Notes: a model not told the origin generated them from the sequence alone. 59,938 bases of DNA from Phenylobacterium sp. CCH9-H3 (GCF_001557235.1 NZ_LSJI01000227.1:1-59938); one strand, 5' to 3'; counted from the first letter of the stretch, positions 7,688-18,584 are shown. Program-made: numbers and translations.

Positions 7688-9346
7688 ATGGCGGCTGGGG
7701 AGGAGGAAGGCGCGCCGGCGCGGTCCGGGTCGAACGTGACAGTGGTCGCGGGCGCCTCGGTCGGCACGGTGTTCGAGTGGTACGACTTCTACCTCTACGG
7801 CTCCCTCGCCGGCTTCATCACCCAGCACTTCTTCTCGGGGGTGAACGAGGTCACGGGCTATATCTTCGCCCTGCTGGCCTTCGCCGCGGGATTTGCGGTG
7901 CGGCCGTTCGGGGCCATCGTCTTCGGCCGGCTGGGCGACCTCTGGGGCCGCAAGAACACCTTCCTGGTCACCATGCTGCTGATGGGCATCTCCACCTTCG
8001 TGGTCGGCCTGCTGCCCAGCTACGAGACCATCGGCGTCGCCGCGCCCATCCTCCTGATCACGCTGCGCCTCGTCCAGGGGCTGGCCCTTGGCGGCGAGTA
8101 CGGCGGGGCCGCGACCTATGTCGCGGAGCACGCGCCGGAGGGCAAACGCGGCCTCTACACCAGCTGGATCCAGACCACCGCGACCTTCGGCCTGTTTCTC
8201 AGCCTGATCGTCATCCTCCTGGTGCGGACCCAGATCGGGGAGGACGCCTTCCGGGCCTGGGGCTGGCGGATCCCGTTCCTGGTCTCGATCCTGCTGCTGG
8301 GCGTCTCGCTGTGGATCCGGCTGCGGCTCAACGAGAGCCCGGTGTTCAGGCAGATGGTGGACGAGGGGAAGTCCTCGAAGCGGCCGCTGGCCGAGAGCTT
8401 CGGCGAATGGGGCAACCTCAAGCTGGTGATCCTGGCGCTGGCGGGCCTGACGGCGGGCCAGGCCGTGGTCTGGTACACCGGCCAGTTCTACGCCCTGTTC
8501 TTCCTGGAGAAGATGCTGAAGGTCGACGGGGCGCTGACCAACACCCTGGTCGCCATCTCGCTCGCACTCGGCACGCCGTTCTTCGTGCTGTTCGGCTGGC
8601 TGTCGGACAAGGTCGGCCGCAAGCCGGTGATCCTGATCGGCTGCGTGCTGGCGGCGCTCACCTACTTCCCGATCTTCAAGGCCCTCACGGCGGCGGCGAA
8701 CCCGCAGCTGGCTGAGGCCACGGCGTCGGCGCCGGTCCTGGTCATCGCCGATCCCTCCAGCTGCGCGCTGCAGTTCGACCCCGTGGGCAAGACCGCCTTC
8801 ACCAGCGCCTGCGACATCGCCAAGTCGGCGCTGGCGGGCGCCGGGGTCTCCTACGAGAACCGCGCCGCGCCGGCCGGGACGGTGGCGGTGGTGCAGGTGG
8901 GCGCGGCGCAGCTCGCGAGCTTCGAGGGCGCCGGTCTGCCCAAGGCCGAGTTCGACGCGCGGAAGGCCGCCTGGACGAAGGAACTGGGCGCCCTGCTGAC
9001 CAACGCGGGCTACCCGCCGAAAGCCGATGCGGCGCTGGTGAACAAGCCGATGGTGGTCTTCCTGCTGTGGCTGCTGGTGATCTACGTCACCATGGTCTAT
9101 GGCCCGATCGCGGCGGCGCTGGTGGAGATGTTCCCGGCGCGCATCCGCTACACCTCGATGTCGCTGCCCTATCATCTGGGGAACGGCTGGCTCGGCGGGT
9201 TCCTGCCGACCACGGCCTTCGCCATGGTGGCCGCCACGGGCAACATCTACTACGGCCTCTGGTATCCGATCGCGGTGGCGGCCTTCACCGCCGTCGTCGG
9301 CTTCTTCTTCGTCAAGGAGATGAAGGGGAATCCCATCGAGGCCTGA
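7688..9346 (+). CDS. MFS transporter, metabolite:H+ symporter (MHS) family, with a large inter-helix insertion
   Basis: An inner-membrane proton symporter for an organic acid or similar metabolite. The N-terminal half carries the MHS marks GTVFEWYDFYLYG, FGAIVFGRLGDLWGRKNTF and GLALGGEYGGAATYVAEHAP. A second signature GWLSDKVGRKP opens the C-terminal half. At 552 residues it exceeds the usual 430-460 because about 115 soluble residues (roughly 335-445, including DPSSCALQFDPVGKTAFTSA) are inserted before the last membrane helices. This long form is known in some MHS members of alphaproteobacteria, though what the insert does is unknown. It stands alone between bfr and a convergent gene. The substrate cannot be read. 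Confidence 0.85.
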   Translation: MAAGEEEGAPARSGSNVTVVAGASVGTVFEWYDFYLYGSLAGFITQHFFSGVNEVTGYIFALLAFAAGFAVRPFGAIVFGRLGDLWGRKNTFLVTMLLMGISTFVVGLLPSYETIGVAAPILLITLRLVQGLALGGEYGGAATYVAEHAPEGKRGLYTSWIQTTATFGLFLSLIVILLVRTQIGEDAFRAWGWRIPFLVSILLLGVSLWIRLRLNESPVFRQMVDEGKSSKRPLAESFGEWGNLKLVILALAGLTAGQAVVWYTGQFYALFFLEKMLKVDGALTNTLVAISLALGTPFFVLFGWLSDKVGRKPVILIGCVLAALTYFPIFKALTAAANPQLAEATASAPVLVIADPSSCALQFDPVGKTAFTSACDIAKSALAGAGVSYENRAAPAGTVAVVQVGAAQLASFEGAGLPKAEFDARKAAWTKELGALLTNAGYPPKADAALVNKPMVVFLLWLLVIYVTMVYGPIAAALVEMFPARIRYTSMSLPYHLGNGWLGGFLPTTAFAMVAATGNIYYGLWYPIAVAAFTAVVGFFFVKEMKGNPIEA

Positions 9347-9362
9347 GGCCGCCGCCGGATCG

Positions 9363-9899
9363 TCAGCCGAGCCAGCCGCTCTTTGCGAGCGGGATGTCGG
9401 CCACCTTGCGGATCACCTCGCCGTCCCGACGCTCGACCTCCAGCGCGTCGATGTGCCCGGCGATGTCCAGATCTCCCAGGTTCAGGGCCTGGGCCACCTT
9501 ACGGGCGGCGGCGTAGTCGGCGGTCGTCGCCACCGTGATGTGGGGCAGATAGGGCGTCTCGGACCGCAGCGCCGCCTCGACCGGCCCCACGTGCAGGGCG
9601 TCGTGGAGCTTGAGGATCGCGCCGAACCCCTCGTCGGGGATCAGGAACACGTGGAAACGACCCACGGTATGCTCGTGGACCACCATGGCCGAGCGCAGGC
9701 GGAACCGGATGCGCTGGACCGGAGCCGCGGCCCTGCGGATCTGCTCGGTGAAGGCGGCCGGCGTCATCTGGACCCCGGGGAAGACCAGGGTGAAATAGGG
9801 CGGCCCGCGGCTGCCAGCCCGCCGCGAGCGGATGTCGGTCAGCCAGGCCAGGTCGGCCTTGTCGAAACGCGGCCGGGCGATGACTTCCAGCGTCTCCAT
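9363..9899 (-). CDS. 2'-5' RNA ligase / 2H phosphoesterase family protein with one altered catalytic motif
   Basis: Family members open or join 2',5' or cyclic phosphodiester bonds in RNA or small nucleotides using two H-x-T/S-x motifs. Here the second motif is intact (HITVATT) but the first reads Y35-F-T-L (PPYFTLVFPG), a Tyr where His is expected. The start is set at ATG 9899 because GGAGGG precedes it; a GTG four codons earlier lacks such a site. The 178-residue length fits the family. If the His is truly lost, the protein may bind rather than cleave its ligand. The gene is single and faces the MHS transporter. Confidence 0.75.
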   Translation of the reverse strand: METLEVIARPRFDKADLAWLTDIRSRRAGSRGPPYFTLVFPGVQMTPAAFTEQIRRAAAPVQRIRFRLRSAMVVHEHTVGRFHVFLIPDEGFGAILKLHDALHVGPVEAALRSETPYLPHITVATTADYAAARKVAQALNLGDLDIAGHIDALEVERRDGEVIRKVADIPLAKSGWLG

Positions 9900-10012
9900 C
9901 GGACCCTCCACCTGCGATTGTGCGTCATCCCGGCGATTTCGCCTATGGCGAGGCTTGCGCGACCCGGCGGCGCCGGCGCCAAGATGGCGGCCTGTCGTCT
10001 GTGGAGACCCCG

Positions 10013-10393
10013 ATGGACCCGATCGCCCGCTGGCACGCCGTGGTGGAGGCGCGCGACATGGCCGCGCTCAAGGACCTGATCGCCGAGGATGCGGTGTTCG
10101 AGAGCCCGGTGGTGCACACGCCGCAGGTCGGCAAGGCGATCACGGTCAAATACCTGGCCGGCGCCCTGCAGGTCCTGAACAACGAGACGTTCCGCTACGT
10201 CGGCGAGTGGCGTGCGGAGCGGTCGGCCGTGCTGGAATTCGCCTGTGAGATCGAGGGGATCGCCGTCAACGGCGTCGACATCGTCTCTTGGAACGAAGCG
10301 GGGAAGATCACCCACTTCAAGGTGATGATCCGCCCGCTGAAGGCCATCAACCTCGTCCACCGCCTGATGGGCGAGCTGCTCGCGAGAGCCTGA
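10013..10393 (+). CDS. Nuclear transport factor 2-like (SnoaL fold) protein
   Basis: The 126-residue protein starts MDPIARWHAVVEARDMAALK, the first helix of an NTF2/SnoaL-like cone-shaped fold. FESPVVHTPQVGK, RYVGEW and EFACEIEGIAVNGVDIVSWN make up the strands, and it ends with MIRPLKAINLVHRLM, seen in a nuclear-transport-factor-2 subgroup of small alphaproteobacterial proteins. The ATG at 10013 has GGAG at a good distance; the frame is open further upstream but reads as low-complexity arginine. Such folds serve as isomerases, hydrolases or ligand carriers, and no catalytic set is obvious. It is divergent from the 2H phosphoesterase. Confidence 0.7.
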   Translation: MDPIARWHAVVEARDMAALKDLIAEDAVFESPVVHTPQVGKAITVKYLAGALQVLNNETFRYVGEWRAERSAVLEFACEIEGIAVNGVDIVSWNEAGKITHFKVMIRPLKAINLVHRLMGELLARA

Positions 10394-10400
10394 CGCACAG

Positions 10401-10578
10401 ATGCTCCCCTCCGGGGGAGCTCGCGAAGCGAGAGGGGGCTTCACCACCATGGCTCAGGCCTTGAACCCCCTCCCCATCGGCGCGATGCGCCGCTGGACCT
10501 CCCCCAAGCGGGGGAGGACCTAACCGGGCGCGCCAAAGTGCTCCCCCTCCCGCGGAGCTCGCGAAGCGAGAGGGGTTT
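10401..10578. repeat. GC-rich palindromic intergenic element (copy A, two units)
   Basis: Two units, at 10401-10440 and about 10538-10578, share the core GGAGCTCGCGAAGCGAGAGG, flanked by C-runs on one side and G-runs on the other, so each folds on itself. A degenerate unit (CTCCCCATCGG ... CCTCCCCCAAGCGGGGGAGG) lies between them. The same core recurs at 29041-29073. It fills the gap between the convergent NTF2-like gene and fba. Confidence 0.8.
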
Positions 10579-10595
10579 ACACCCCCAGCCGCGCG

Positions 10596-11681
10596 CTACT
10601 CCGCCGCGACGCGGGTGATGCCGATCTTGGGGGCCAGTTCGCCCGAGGCGTAGCGCTTGGCCATTTCTGAGAGCGGGATCGGCTTGATGCTGGAGGCGTG
10701 GCCGGCGGTGCCGAACTCCTCGAAGCGCTGGATGCAGACCTTGCGCATCGCCTCCTTGGCGGGCTTCAGGTAGCTGCGCGGGTCGAACTCGCCCGGCTTC
10801 TCGGCGAACACCTTCCGGATCGCGCCGGTGATGGCCATGCGGTTGTCGGTGTCGATGTTGATCTTGCGCACGCCGTGCTTGATGCCGCGCTGGATCTCTT
10901 CCACCGGCACGCCCCAGGTCTGGGGCATCTCGCCGCCGTACTTGTTGATGATCTCCTGCAGGTCCTGTGGAACCGACGAGGAGCCGTGCATCACCAGGTG
11001 GGTGTTGGGCAGGCGGCGATGGATCTCTTCGATCACGTTCATGGCCAGGACGTCGCCGTCCGGCTTGCGCGTGAACTTGTAGGCGCCGTGGCTGGTGCCC
11101 ATGGCGATGGCCAGGGCGTCCACCTCGGTGGCCTTCACGAATTCCACCGCCTGATCGGGGTCGGTCAGCAGCTGGTCGTGGCCGAGCTTGCCCTCGAAGC
11201 CGTGGCCGTCTTCCTTCTCGCCCATGCCGGTTTCGAGGCTGCCGAGCACGCCGAGCTCGCCCTCCACCGAGGCGCCGACCCAGTGGGCCATGTCCACGAC
11301 GTTGCGGGTGACCTTGACGTTGTAGTCGTAGTCGGCCGGGGTCTTGCCATCGGCCTTCAGCGAGCCGTCCATCATCACCGAGGTGAAGCCGTACTGGATC
11401 GCGGTGGCGCAGGTGGCCTCGTTGTTCCCGTGGTCCTGGTGCATGCAGATCGGGATGTGCGGGTACATCTCGGCCATGGCGTCGATCAGGTGCTTCAGCA
11501 CGATGTCGTTGGCGTAGGACCGGGCGCCGCGGGACGCCTGCATGATCACCGGCGAGTCGGTGGCCTCCGCGGCCTCCATGATCGCCAGTGCCTGTTCCAT
11601 GTTGTTGATATTGAACGCGGGCACGCCGTAGCCGTGCTCGGCCGCGTGATCGAGAAGCTGTCGAAGCGTAATCCTGGCCAT
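10596..11681 (-). CDS. fba: Class II fructose-bisphosphate aldolase, Calvin-type subfamily
   Basis: A zinc-dependent aldolase that interconverts fructose-1,6-bisphosphate with glyceraldehyde-3-phosphate and dihydroxyacetone phosphate. The 361-residue protein begins [20 protein letters not shown] and shows the metal-site motifs [17 protein letters not shown] and the HGSSSVP segment near residue 235. The long C-terminal part ([17 protein letters not shown]) marks the CbbA/FbaA subfamily. That subfamily name does not imply CO2 fixation, and no RuBisCO is present. It follows pgk by 21 bases in a gap-pgk-fba operon. Confidence 0.95.
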   Translation of the reverse strand: MARITLRQLLDHAAEHGYGVPAFNINNMEQALAIMEAAEATDSPVIMQASRGARSYANDIVLKHLIDAMAEMYPHIPICMHQDHGNNEATCATAIQYGFTSVMMDGSLKADGKTPADYDYNVKVTRNVVDMAHWVGASVEGELGVLGSLETGMGEKEDGHGFEGKLGHDQLLTDPDQAVEFVKATEVDALAIAMGTSHGAYKFTRKPDGDVLAMNVIEEIHRRLPNTHLVMHGSSSVPQDLQEIINKYGGEMPQTWGVPVEEIQRGIKHGVRKINIDTDNRMAITGAIRKVFAEKPGEFDPRSYLKPAKEAMRKVCIQRFEEFGTAGHASSIKPIPLSEMAKRYASGELAPKIGITRVAAE

Positions 11682-11702
11682 AACTTCAGGTCCCCACCTG
11701 TC

Positions 11703-12896
11703 TCATTGGGAGAGCGCCGCGACGCCGGGCAGCTCCTTCCCTTCCATCCATTCAAGAAACGCGCCGCCCGCAGTCGATACGAACGTGAAGTCGTGCGAGA
11801 CGCCGGCCGCGTTCAGAGCCGCCACCGTATCACCCCCGCCCGCAACGGCCACCAGCCTGCCGGCCTTGGCCAGCTGGGCGGCGTGTTTCGCTGCTTCAAC
11901 CGTCGCCTTGTCGAACGGTTCCACTTCGAAGACGCCAAAGGGGCCGTTCCAGATGAGTGTCTTGGCCTCGGACATGGCGGCGAGCACTTGCTCCAGCGCC
12001 TTGGGGCCGATGTCGAAGATCTTCTCGTCCGCAGCGACGCCGTCGGCGAGGTCGATGGTGCGGTTCGGGGCGTTGGGCGCCAGATCCTTCGCGACGACGA
12101 CGTCCACGGGCAGGATCACCTTGCATCCGGCGGCCTCGGCCTTCTGCAGGATCTCGCGGGCGGTGTCGGCCATCTCCTTCTCGCACAGCGAGCCGCCGAT
12201 CTCGGCGCCCTTGGCGAAGCAGAAGGTGTTGGCCATGCCGCCGCCGATGGCGAGGTAGTCCAGCTTGCCGACCAGGTTGTTCAAGAGATCCAGCTTGGTG
12301 GAGACCTTGGCGCCGCCGACGATGCCCATCACCGGGCGCTTGGGATTGCCGAGCGCGGCGTCCAACGCGTCCAACTCCTTACGCATCTGCTCGCCGGCAT
12401 AGGCGGGCATGAGGCGGGCCAGGCCTTCGGTGGAGGCGTGGGCGCGGTGGGCGGCCGAGAAGGCGTCGTTGACGAAGAGGTCGCCATTGGCGGCGAGCGC
12501 CTTGGCGAAGTCGGGGTCGTTCTTCTCCTCGCCCGCGTGGTAGCGGACGTTCTCCAGGAGCAGGACATCGCCGTCCTTCATGGCGGCCACAGCCTTGGCC
12601 GCCTCGTCGCCGATGCAGTCGTCGGCGAAGGCCACGGGCGCGCCCAGCAGCTTGCTCAGCGGCTCGACCACCGGCTTCAGGCTCATCTCCGGCACGCGCT
12701 TGCCCTTGGGCCGATCGAAGTGGGCCAGCAGGATCGTCTTCGCCCCGCCCTGGCGCAGCTTCTCGATAGTGGGCAGCGCGGCCTTCAGGCGGGTGTCGTC
12801 GCTGACGGCGCCGTCCTGCATGGGGACGTTGAAGTCCACGCGGACCAGGGCGCGTTTGCCGGAGAGATCGGCGTCGTCGAGGGTCTTGAAGGTCAT
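11703..12896 (-). CDS. pgk: Phosphoglycerate kinase
   Basis: The enzyme makes ATP from 1,3-bisphosphoglycerate, or the reverse in gluconeogenesis. From the ATG at 12896 it has 397 residues, the standard length. Motifs: [11 protein letters not shown] at the N-terminus, the [10 protein letters not shown] segment, [18 protein letters not shown], and the C-terminal nucleotide site with GPFGVFE and [11 protein letters not shown]. An in-frame extension upstream would read through the hairpin repeat and is rejected. It lies between gap and fba on the same strand. Confidence 0.96.
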   Translation of the reverse strand: MTFKTLDDADLSGKRALVRVDFNVPMQDGAVSDDTRLKAALPTIEKLRQGGAKTILLAHFDRPKGKRVPEMSLKPVVEPLSKLLGAPVAFADDCIGDEAAKAVAAMKDGDVLLLENVRYHAGEEKNDPDFAKALAANGDLFVNDAFSAAHRAHASTEGLARLMPAYAGEQMRKELDALDAALGNPKRPVMGIVGGAKVSTKLDLLNNLVGKLDYLAIGGGMANTFCFAKGAEIGGSLCEKEMADTAREILQKAEAAGCKVILPVDVVVAKDLAPNAPNRTIDLADGVAADEKIFDIGPKALEQVLAAMSEAKTLIWNGPFGVFEVEPFDKATVEAAKHAAQLAKAGRLVAVAGGGDTVAALNAAGVSHDFTFVSTAGGAFLEWMEGKELPGVAALSQ

Positions 12897-12940
12897 GCGT
12901 GAACTATCCGGCCTGAGCGCGCCGAGGGCGCAGTCGTTGA

Positions 12941-13014
12941 ACCGCCAAGTCGCCAAGAACGCCAAGAGGCCTGGGTCGCTTCCGGCTCCTTGGCGTGCTT
13001 AGCGACTTGGCGGT
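12941..13014. repeat. Long inverted repeat between gap and pgk
   Basis: Two 26-base arms (12941-12966 and 12989-13014) pair at 24 of 26 positions around a 22-base loop. Each arm is built of CGCCAAG units (ACCGCCAAGTCGCCAAG...). It sits in the gap-pgk intercistronic region and would form a strong RNA hairpin in either direction. There is no T-run, so a simple terminator is unlikely. Confidence 0.85.
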
Positions 13015-13065
13015 GAATGAGGGGCGCAGGTGCGCCAGGCTGTCGAACCTGGCGCACCTGCGATC

Positions 13066-14076
13066 CTAGATCAGCTTGCCCAGGGCGACGGCGGTGTCGC
13101 TCATGCGGGTCGAGAAGCCCCACTCATTGTCGTACCAGGTGAGGACGCGGCCGAGGCCGCCGTCGATCATCTGGGTCTGCGGCAGGGCCGCGGTCGACGA
13201 GGCGGGGTTGTGGTTGAAGTCCATGGAGACCAGCGGCTCCTTGGTCACCGCCAGCACGCCCTTCAGCGCGCCACCCGCGGCCGCCTCCAGCGCCTCGTTG
13301 ATCTGGGCCACGGTCACCGACTTGGACGGCACGAACTTCAGGTCGACCACCGACACGTTCGGGGTCGGCACGCGGATCGAGGAGCCGTCCAGCTTGCCGG
13401 CCAGGGCCGGGATCACCAGGCCCAGGGCCTTGGCGGCGCCGGTGGAGGTCGGGATCATGGACATGGCCGCGGCGCGGGCGCGGTAGAGGTCCTTGTGCAT
13501 CGTATCCAGCGTCGGCTGGTCGCCGGTGTAGGAGTGGATCGTGGTCATGTAGCCACGCTCGATGCCGCAGAGCTCCTGCAGCACGTGGGCCACCGGCGCC
13601 AGGCAGTTCGTGGTGCACGACGCGTTGGAGATGATCAGGTCGTCCTTGGTCAGCGTCTGGTGGTTCACGCCGTAGACGATGGTCTTGTCCACGCCATCGC
13701 CGGGCGCCGAGATGATCACCCGCTTGGCGCCGGCGTCGAGGTGGGCCTGGGCCTTGTCCTTGGAGGTGAAGATGCCGGTGCATTCCAGGGCGATGTCGAC
13801 GCCGAGGTCCTTGTGCGGCAGATCCTTCGGGTCGCGGATGGCCGTGACCTTGATCGGCGCGTAGCCGGCGATGACGATGGTGTCGCCTTCGACCTTCACC
13901 TCGGCCGGGAAGCGGCCGTGCACGCTGTCGTAGCGCAGCAGGTGGGCGTTGGTTTCCACGGGCCCGAGGTCGTTGATCGCGACGACCTCGATGTCCTTGC
14001 GGCCATGTTCGACGATCGAACGCAGGACCAGGCGGCCGATGCGACCGAAACCGTTGATGGCGACGCGGACAGCCAT
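13066..14076 (-). CDS. gap: Glyceraldehyde-3-phosphate dehydrogenase, type I
   Basis: The NAD(P)-dependent enzyme oxidises glyceraldehyde-3-phosphate to 1,3-bisphosphoglycerate. The 336-residue protein has the Rossmann motif INGFGRIGR at residues 7-15, the catalytic C154 in SNASCTTNC and the partner His in HSYTGDQ. N-D-L-G-P after the second strand sits in the region that sets NAD/NADP preference, which I do not assign. It is the first gene of gap-pgk-fba. Its promoter must lie in the 154 bases before it, which also hold the end of the ABC transporter gene's unit. Confidence 0.96.
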   Translation of the reverse strand: MAVRVAINGFGRIGRLVLRSIVEHGRKDIEVVAINDLGPVETNAHLLRYDSVHGRFPAEVKVEGDTIVIAGYAPIKVTAIRDPKDLPHKDLGVDIALECTGIFTSKDKAQAHLDAGAKRVIISAPGDGVDKTIVYGVNHQTLTKDDLIISNASCTTNCLAPVAHVLQELCGIERGYMTTIHSYTGDQPTLDTMHKDLYRARAAAMSMIPTSTGAAKALGLVIPALAGKLDGSSIRVPTPNVSVVDLKFVPSKSVTVAQINEALEAAAGGALKGVLAVTKEPLVSMDFNHNPASSTAALPQTQMIDGGLGRVLTWYDNEWGFSTRMSDTAVALGKLI

Positions 14077-14230
14077 GGGAGCTCCTTCGAATTTCTGTGT
14101 GCCGGGGTTCTTCAGGCGAGAACCCGCGAAGTCAACCCCTTGCCCTCTCGCAGAGAGCAGGAAGCCGAGGTTGCGGCGCGGGCCTGCAAGACCGGCGCCG
14201 GGAGTCCCCGTGCCGGTTTGGGGCGGACTC

Positions 14231-16099
<1,869 letters not shown>

Positions 16100-16214
16100 C
16101 GCATCGAACCTTGCATCCGGCCGCACATTTCTCTATACGCGCGGCTTCCTTTTCGCCCGCCTTTACCGGCGGCCGGCCCAATGTGGCCGCTCCAATACGT
16201 CAGGCGCCCGTTCG

Positions 16215-16439
16215 ATGAAACAAGACACTCACCCCGACTATCACTTCATCACCGTGGTGATGACGGACGGCACCACCTACCAGACGCGTTCCACCTACGG
16301 GAAGGAAGGCGACACGCTGAACCTGGACATCGATCCGAAGACCCACCCGGCGTGGACCGGCGGCGGCCACCAGCTGCTCGACCGCGGCGGCCGCGTGTCG
16401 CGCTTCAACGCCAAGTTCGGCGCCTTCACCCGCAAGTAG
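16215..16439 (+). CDS. rpmE: 50S ribosomal protein L31 (zinc-free form)
   Basis: The 74-residue protein begins [20 protein letters not shown] and continues with the [11 protein letters not shown] and [11 protein letters not shown] segments of L31, a small large-subunit protein at the inter-subunit bridge. It contains no cysteine, so it is the zinc-independent C- type, useful when zinc is scarce. A strong intrinsic terminator follows at 16481. Confidence 0.95.
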   Translation: MKQDTHPDYHFITVVMTDGTTYQTRSTYGKEGDTLNLDIDPKTHPAWTGGGHQLLDRGGRVSRFNAKFGAFTRK

Positions 16440-16480
16440 GCCGACCTCCCGCGGGAGCGGGATGGCGCGAGATATTGCAG

Positions 16481-16513
16481 ACGCCGCGAGGGGCAACCTT
16501 CGCGGCGTTTTTG
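16481..16513 (+). terminator. Intrinsic terminator of rpmE
   Basis: The stem arms ACGCCGCGA (16481-16489) and TCGCGGCGT (16500-16508) are perfect, and the T-run continues directly (TTTTT). Confidence 0.9.
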
Positions 16514-16514
16514 T

Positions 16515-16679
16515 TCCTCCCCCCATCGGGGGGAGGGGGACCGCGAAGCGGTGGAGGGGGCCTCCGCTCAAAACGCGGAGCCGCAATCGCCCTGTGATGT
16601 TTGACGTCGAGGCTGGGCGTTCTGAGTTGAAGCCCCCTCCGTCAGCTTCGCTGACAGCTCCCCCCTGTGGGGGAGCAAC
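16515..16679. repeat. GC-rich palindromic intergenic element (copy B)
   Basis: Several small hairpins: CCTCCCCCCATCGGGGGGAGG, a GCGAAGCGGTGGAGG unit, GTCAGCTTCGCTGAC, and CTCCCCCCTGTGGGGGAG. The half reading GAAGCCCCCTCCGTCAGC is a near match, in reverse order, to copy E at 56725. It fills the gap between the convergent rpmE and rcdA. Confidence 0.75.
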
Positions 16680-16689
16680 GGCGCGGGGC

Positions 16690-17199
16690 TCAGCCGCCGA
16701 AAGCGGTCTTCAGGCGGTCCATGTGGGAAAGCACGGGGTTGGACGGCTCCGCCGTGCGGCTTTCCAGGTACATGCGCTTGTCCAGATGGCGGACGCGCTC
16801 GTAGAGACGCTCGGCGCGATCGGCCAGGCCGGTGAGGCCGCGGGGCAGTTCGCTGCGCGCCGCCTCGGCCTCGGAGCGGGACACGTCCTCGGCGTTCAGG
16901 CGGTAGCGGTCCTCGCAGGCGGCGGCGGGCGCCATGTCGCCTTCGCGGACGGCGCGCTGGACCAGCAGCCACGAGGCCACCTGCATCAGGCGGGTGGTGA
17001 GCCGCATGCTCTCGGCCGCATAGGCCAGGGCCGCGTTGCGCGAGAGCAGCTTGGATTCCTGGCGGCCTTCGCCGTCCAGATAGCTGGCGGTCTCTTCCAC
17101 CAGCTCCATGCCTTCCTGGAACGTCCGCTCGAACAGCTCGGAACGGGCGAAGTCCTGGATGACGTCGTCGCGCCAGTCGGGGCTCTGGGTATCCTGCAT
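16690..17199 (-). CDS. rcdA: RcdA-type regulator of CtrA degradation (DUF1465)
   Basis: RcdA is an adaptor that, with CpdR and PopA, brings the cell-cycle master regulator CtrA to the ClpXP protease at the cell pole in Caulobacter. The 169-residue all-helical protein shows the family core FERTFQEGMELVEETASYLD, LSRNAALAYAAESMRLTTRL and LMQVASWLLVQRAV, followed by a C-terminal helix with MDRLKTAFGG. The ATG at 17199 is preferred over a GTG three codons earlier. It is on the same strand as DUF1192 (89-base gap). The assignment rests on motif recognition, and no other CtrA-pathway gene is in the window. Confidence 0.8.
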   Translation of the reverse strand: MQDTQSPDWRDDVIQDFARSELFERTFQEGMELVEETASYLDGEGRQESKLLSRNAALAYAAESMRLTTRLMQVASWLLVQRAVREGDMAPAAACEDRYRLNAEDVSRSEAEAARSELPRGLTGLADRAERLYERVRHLDKRMYLESRTAEPSNPVLSHMDRLKTAFGG

Positions 17200-17287
17200 C
17201 GGCCGCACTCTAACTCGTCTAGGGTTTCCACGCGCTGAACGAAACGTCGCGGCGCGACGTCTTCGTGCAACCGCCGTGCCAGCAGGA

Positions 17288-17494
17288 TCAGTTGGCGCGC
17301 GGGGCGAAGAGGGCGTCCGCCGCAGCCCGGCCGGATCGCTTCTTTTCGATCTGGGCCCTCACCCGCCGGGCCTCCGCCTCCAGGACTTCCAGGCGTTCCT
17401 CGAGCTCCGAGACGCCATAAAGATCCAGGTCCTCGCGGACGGCTTCCAGCAGGCGTTGGCCGCGGCCGACCCGGACGTCGACAGGTTCATCCAT
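17288..17494 (-). CDS. DUF1192 small coiled-coil protein
   Basis: The 68-residue hydrophilic protein begins MDEPVDVRVGRGQRLLEAVR and continues with a heptad-rich helix (SVSELEERLEVLEAEA-like; here VSELEERLEVLEAEARRVRA), typical of DUF1192. AAGGAGG lies at ideal distance from the ATG at 17494. Its function is unknown. In many alphaproteobacteria it lies next to an NAD(P)H-quinone oxidoreductase gene, as here, where that gene is divergent 81 bases away. Confidence 0.8.
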   Translation of the reverse strand: MDEPVDVRVGRGQRLLEAVREDLDLYGVSELEERLEVLEAEARRVRAQIEKKRSGRAAADALFAPRAN

Positions 17495-17575
17495 CCTCGA
17501 ACCCTCCTTTGCGTCCCCCGACGGGACCGCTATCTGAACGCTCAAGGCCGATTTGCGCAAGTTTCAGGACATTCC

Positions 17576-18574
17576 ATGACCAGCCCGCTCGAAGCCGAGA
17601 CCATGACCGTCATCGCCATCGAAGGCGGCAAGGGGCCGGCCTCCGCGCTGAAGCCCGTGCGGGCGACGATCCCGGAGCCCGGTCCCGGCGAGATCCTGAT
17701 CAAGGTGCGGGCCGCCGGCGTGAACCGGCCCGATATCGTCCAGCGCCTGGGCGCCTACCCGCCGCCCCCCGGCGCGCCCGAAACCCTGGGACTGGAGGTC
17801 GCGGGGGAGGTGGCGAAGGGCGGCGGACGGTGGAAGGTGGGCGATCGGGTCTGCGCCCTCCTGGGCGGCGGCGGCTATGCGGAGTACGCCGTCGTCGACG
17901 CCCGCCACGCCCTGCCGATCCCGGACGGCCTCGGGTTCGAAGCGGCGGCCGGACTGCCCGAGACGGTGTTCACCGTCTTCGCCAACGTCTTCGAACACGG
18001 GGGGCTGAAGGCCGGCGAGACGCTGATGATCCACGGGGCGACCTCCGGCATCGGGGTGACCGCCATCCAGATGGCCAAGGCCGCGGGCGCCAAGGTGATC
18101 GCCACGGGGCGCGGCGCGGACAAGGCGAAAACCGCCCTCGCCCTCGGCGCCGACGTGGCCGTCGACGTGACCGCCGAGGACTTCGCCGAGGTCGCCAAGC
18201 GTGAGGGCGGCGTCGACGTGGTGCTGGACATGGTGGCCGGCGACTACGTCCCGAAGAACCTGGACGCCCTGAAGACCGGCGGCCGGATCGTCTTCATCGC
18301 GGCCTTGGGCGGGGCGATGCTCAACCTCCCCGTCTTCGCGATCATGATGAAGCGCGCGGTGGTCACCGGCTCGACGCTGCGGCCGCGCAGCGCGGACGAG
18401 AAGGCCCGGCTTGCCGCCGAGATCGAGCGGGTGGTCTGGCCCTGGATCGCGGCGGGCAAGGTGAAGCCGCAGATCGACGCCACCTTCCCGCTGGAAGAGG
18501 CCGCCGCCGCCCACGCCCACCTGGAGGCCGGCGCGCACGTGGGCAAGGTGATCCTGCTCCCCTCCCTCCCTTGA
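17576..18574 (+). CDS. NAD(P)H:quinone oxidoreductase, zinc-free MDR family (PIG3/QOR)
   Basis: A cytoplasmic reductase of quinones or other enones using NADPH. The 332-residue protein opens MTSPLEAETMTVIAIEGGKG and has the groES-like half with VRAAGVNRPDIVQRLGAYPP, then the Rossmann segment MIHGATSGIGVTAIQMAKAA. No structural or catalytic zinc cysteines are present, which excludes true alcohol dehydrogenases. It ends VILLPSLP, where the coding sequence merges into a short CTCCCCT/GGGGAGG palindrome shared with the intergenic elements. It faces the tandem TetR gene with only ten bases between. Confidence 0.88.
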   Translation: MTSPLEAETMTVIAIEGGKGPASALKPVRATIPEPGPGEILIKVRAAGVNRPDIVQRLGAYPPPPGAPETLGLEVAGEVAKGGGRWKVGDRVCALLGGGGYAEYAVVDARHALPIPDGLGFEAAAGLPETVFTVFANVFEHGGLKAGETLMIHGATSGIGVTAIQMAKAAGAKVIATGRGADKAKTALALGADVAVDVTAEDFAEVAKREGGVDVVLDMVAGDYVPKNLDALKTGGRIVFIAALGGAMLNLPVFAIMMKRAVVTGSTLRPRSADEKARLAAEIERVVWPWIAAGKVKPQIDATFPLEEAAAAHAHLEAGAHVGKVILLPSLP

Positions 18575-18584
18575 TGGGGAGGGA

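Noticed and set aside
10401..10578. CRISPR-like array from repeated units
   Set aside because: Only two or three units with unequal spacing, strong self-complementarity and no cas genes.
10698..12902. A 734-codon open frame on the plus strand
   Set aside because: It is antisense to fba and pgk, with the same composition artefact and no ribosome site or motifs.
10596..14076. A Calvin-cycle operon
   Set aside because: The aldolase belongs to the Calvin-named subfamily, but no RuBisCO, phosphoribulokinase or CbbR is present; gap-pgk-fba is ordinary central metabolism.
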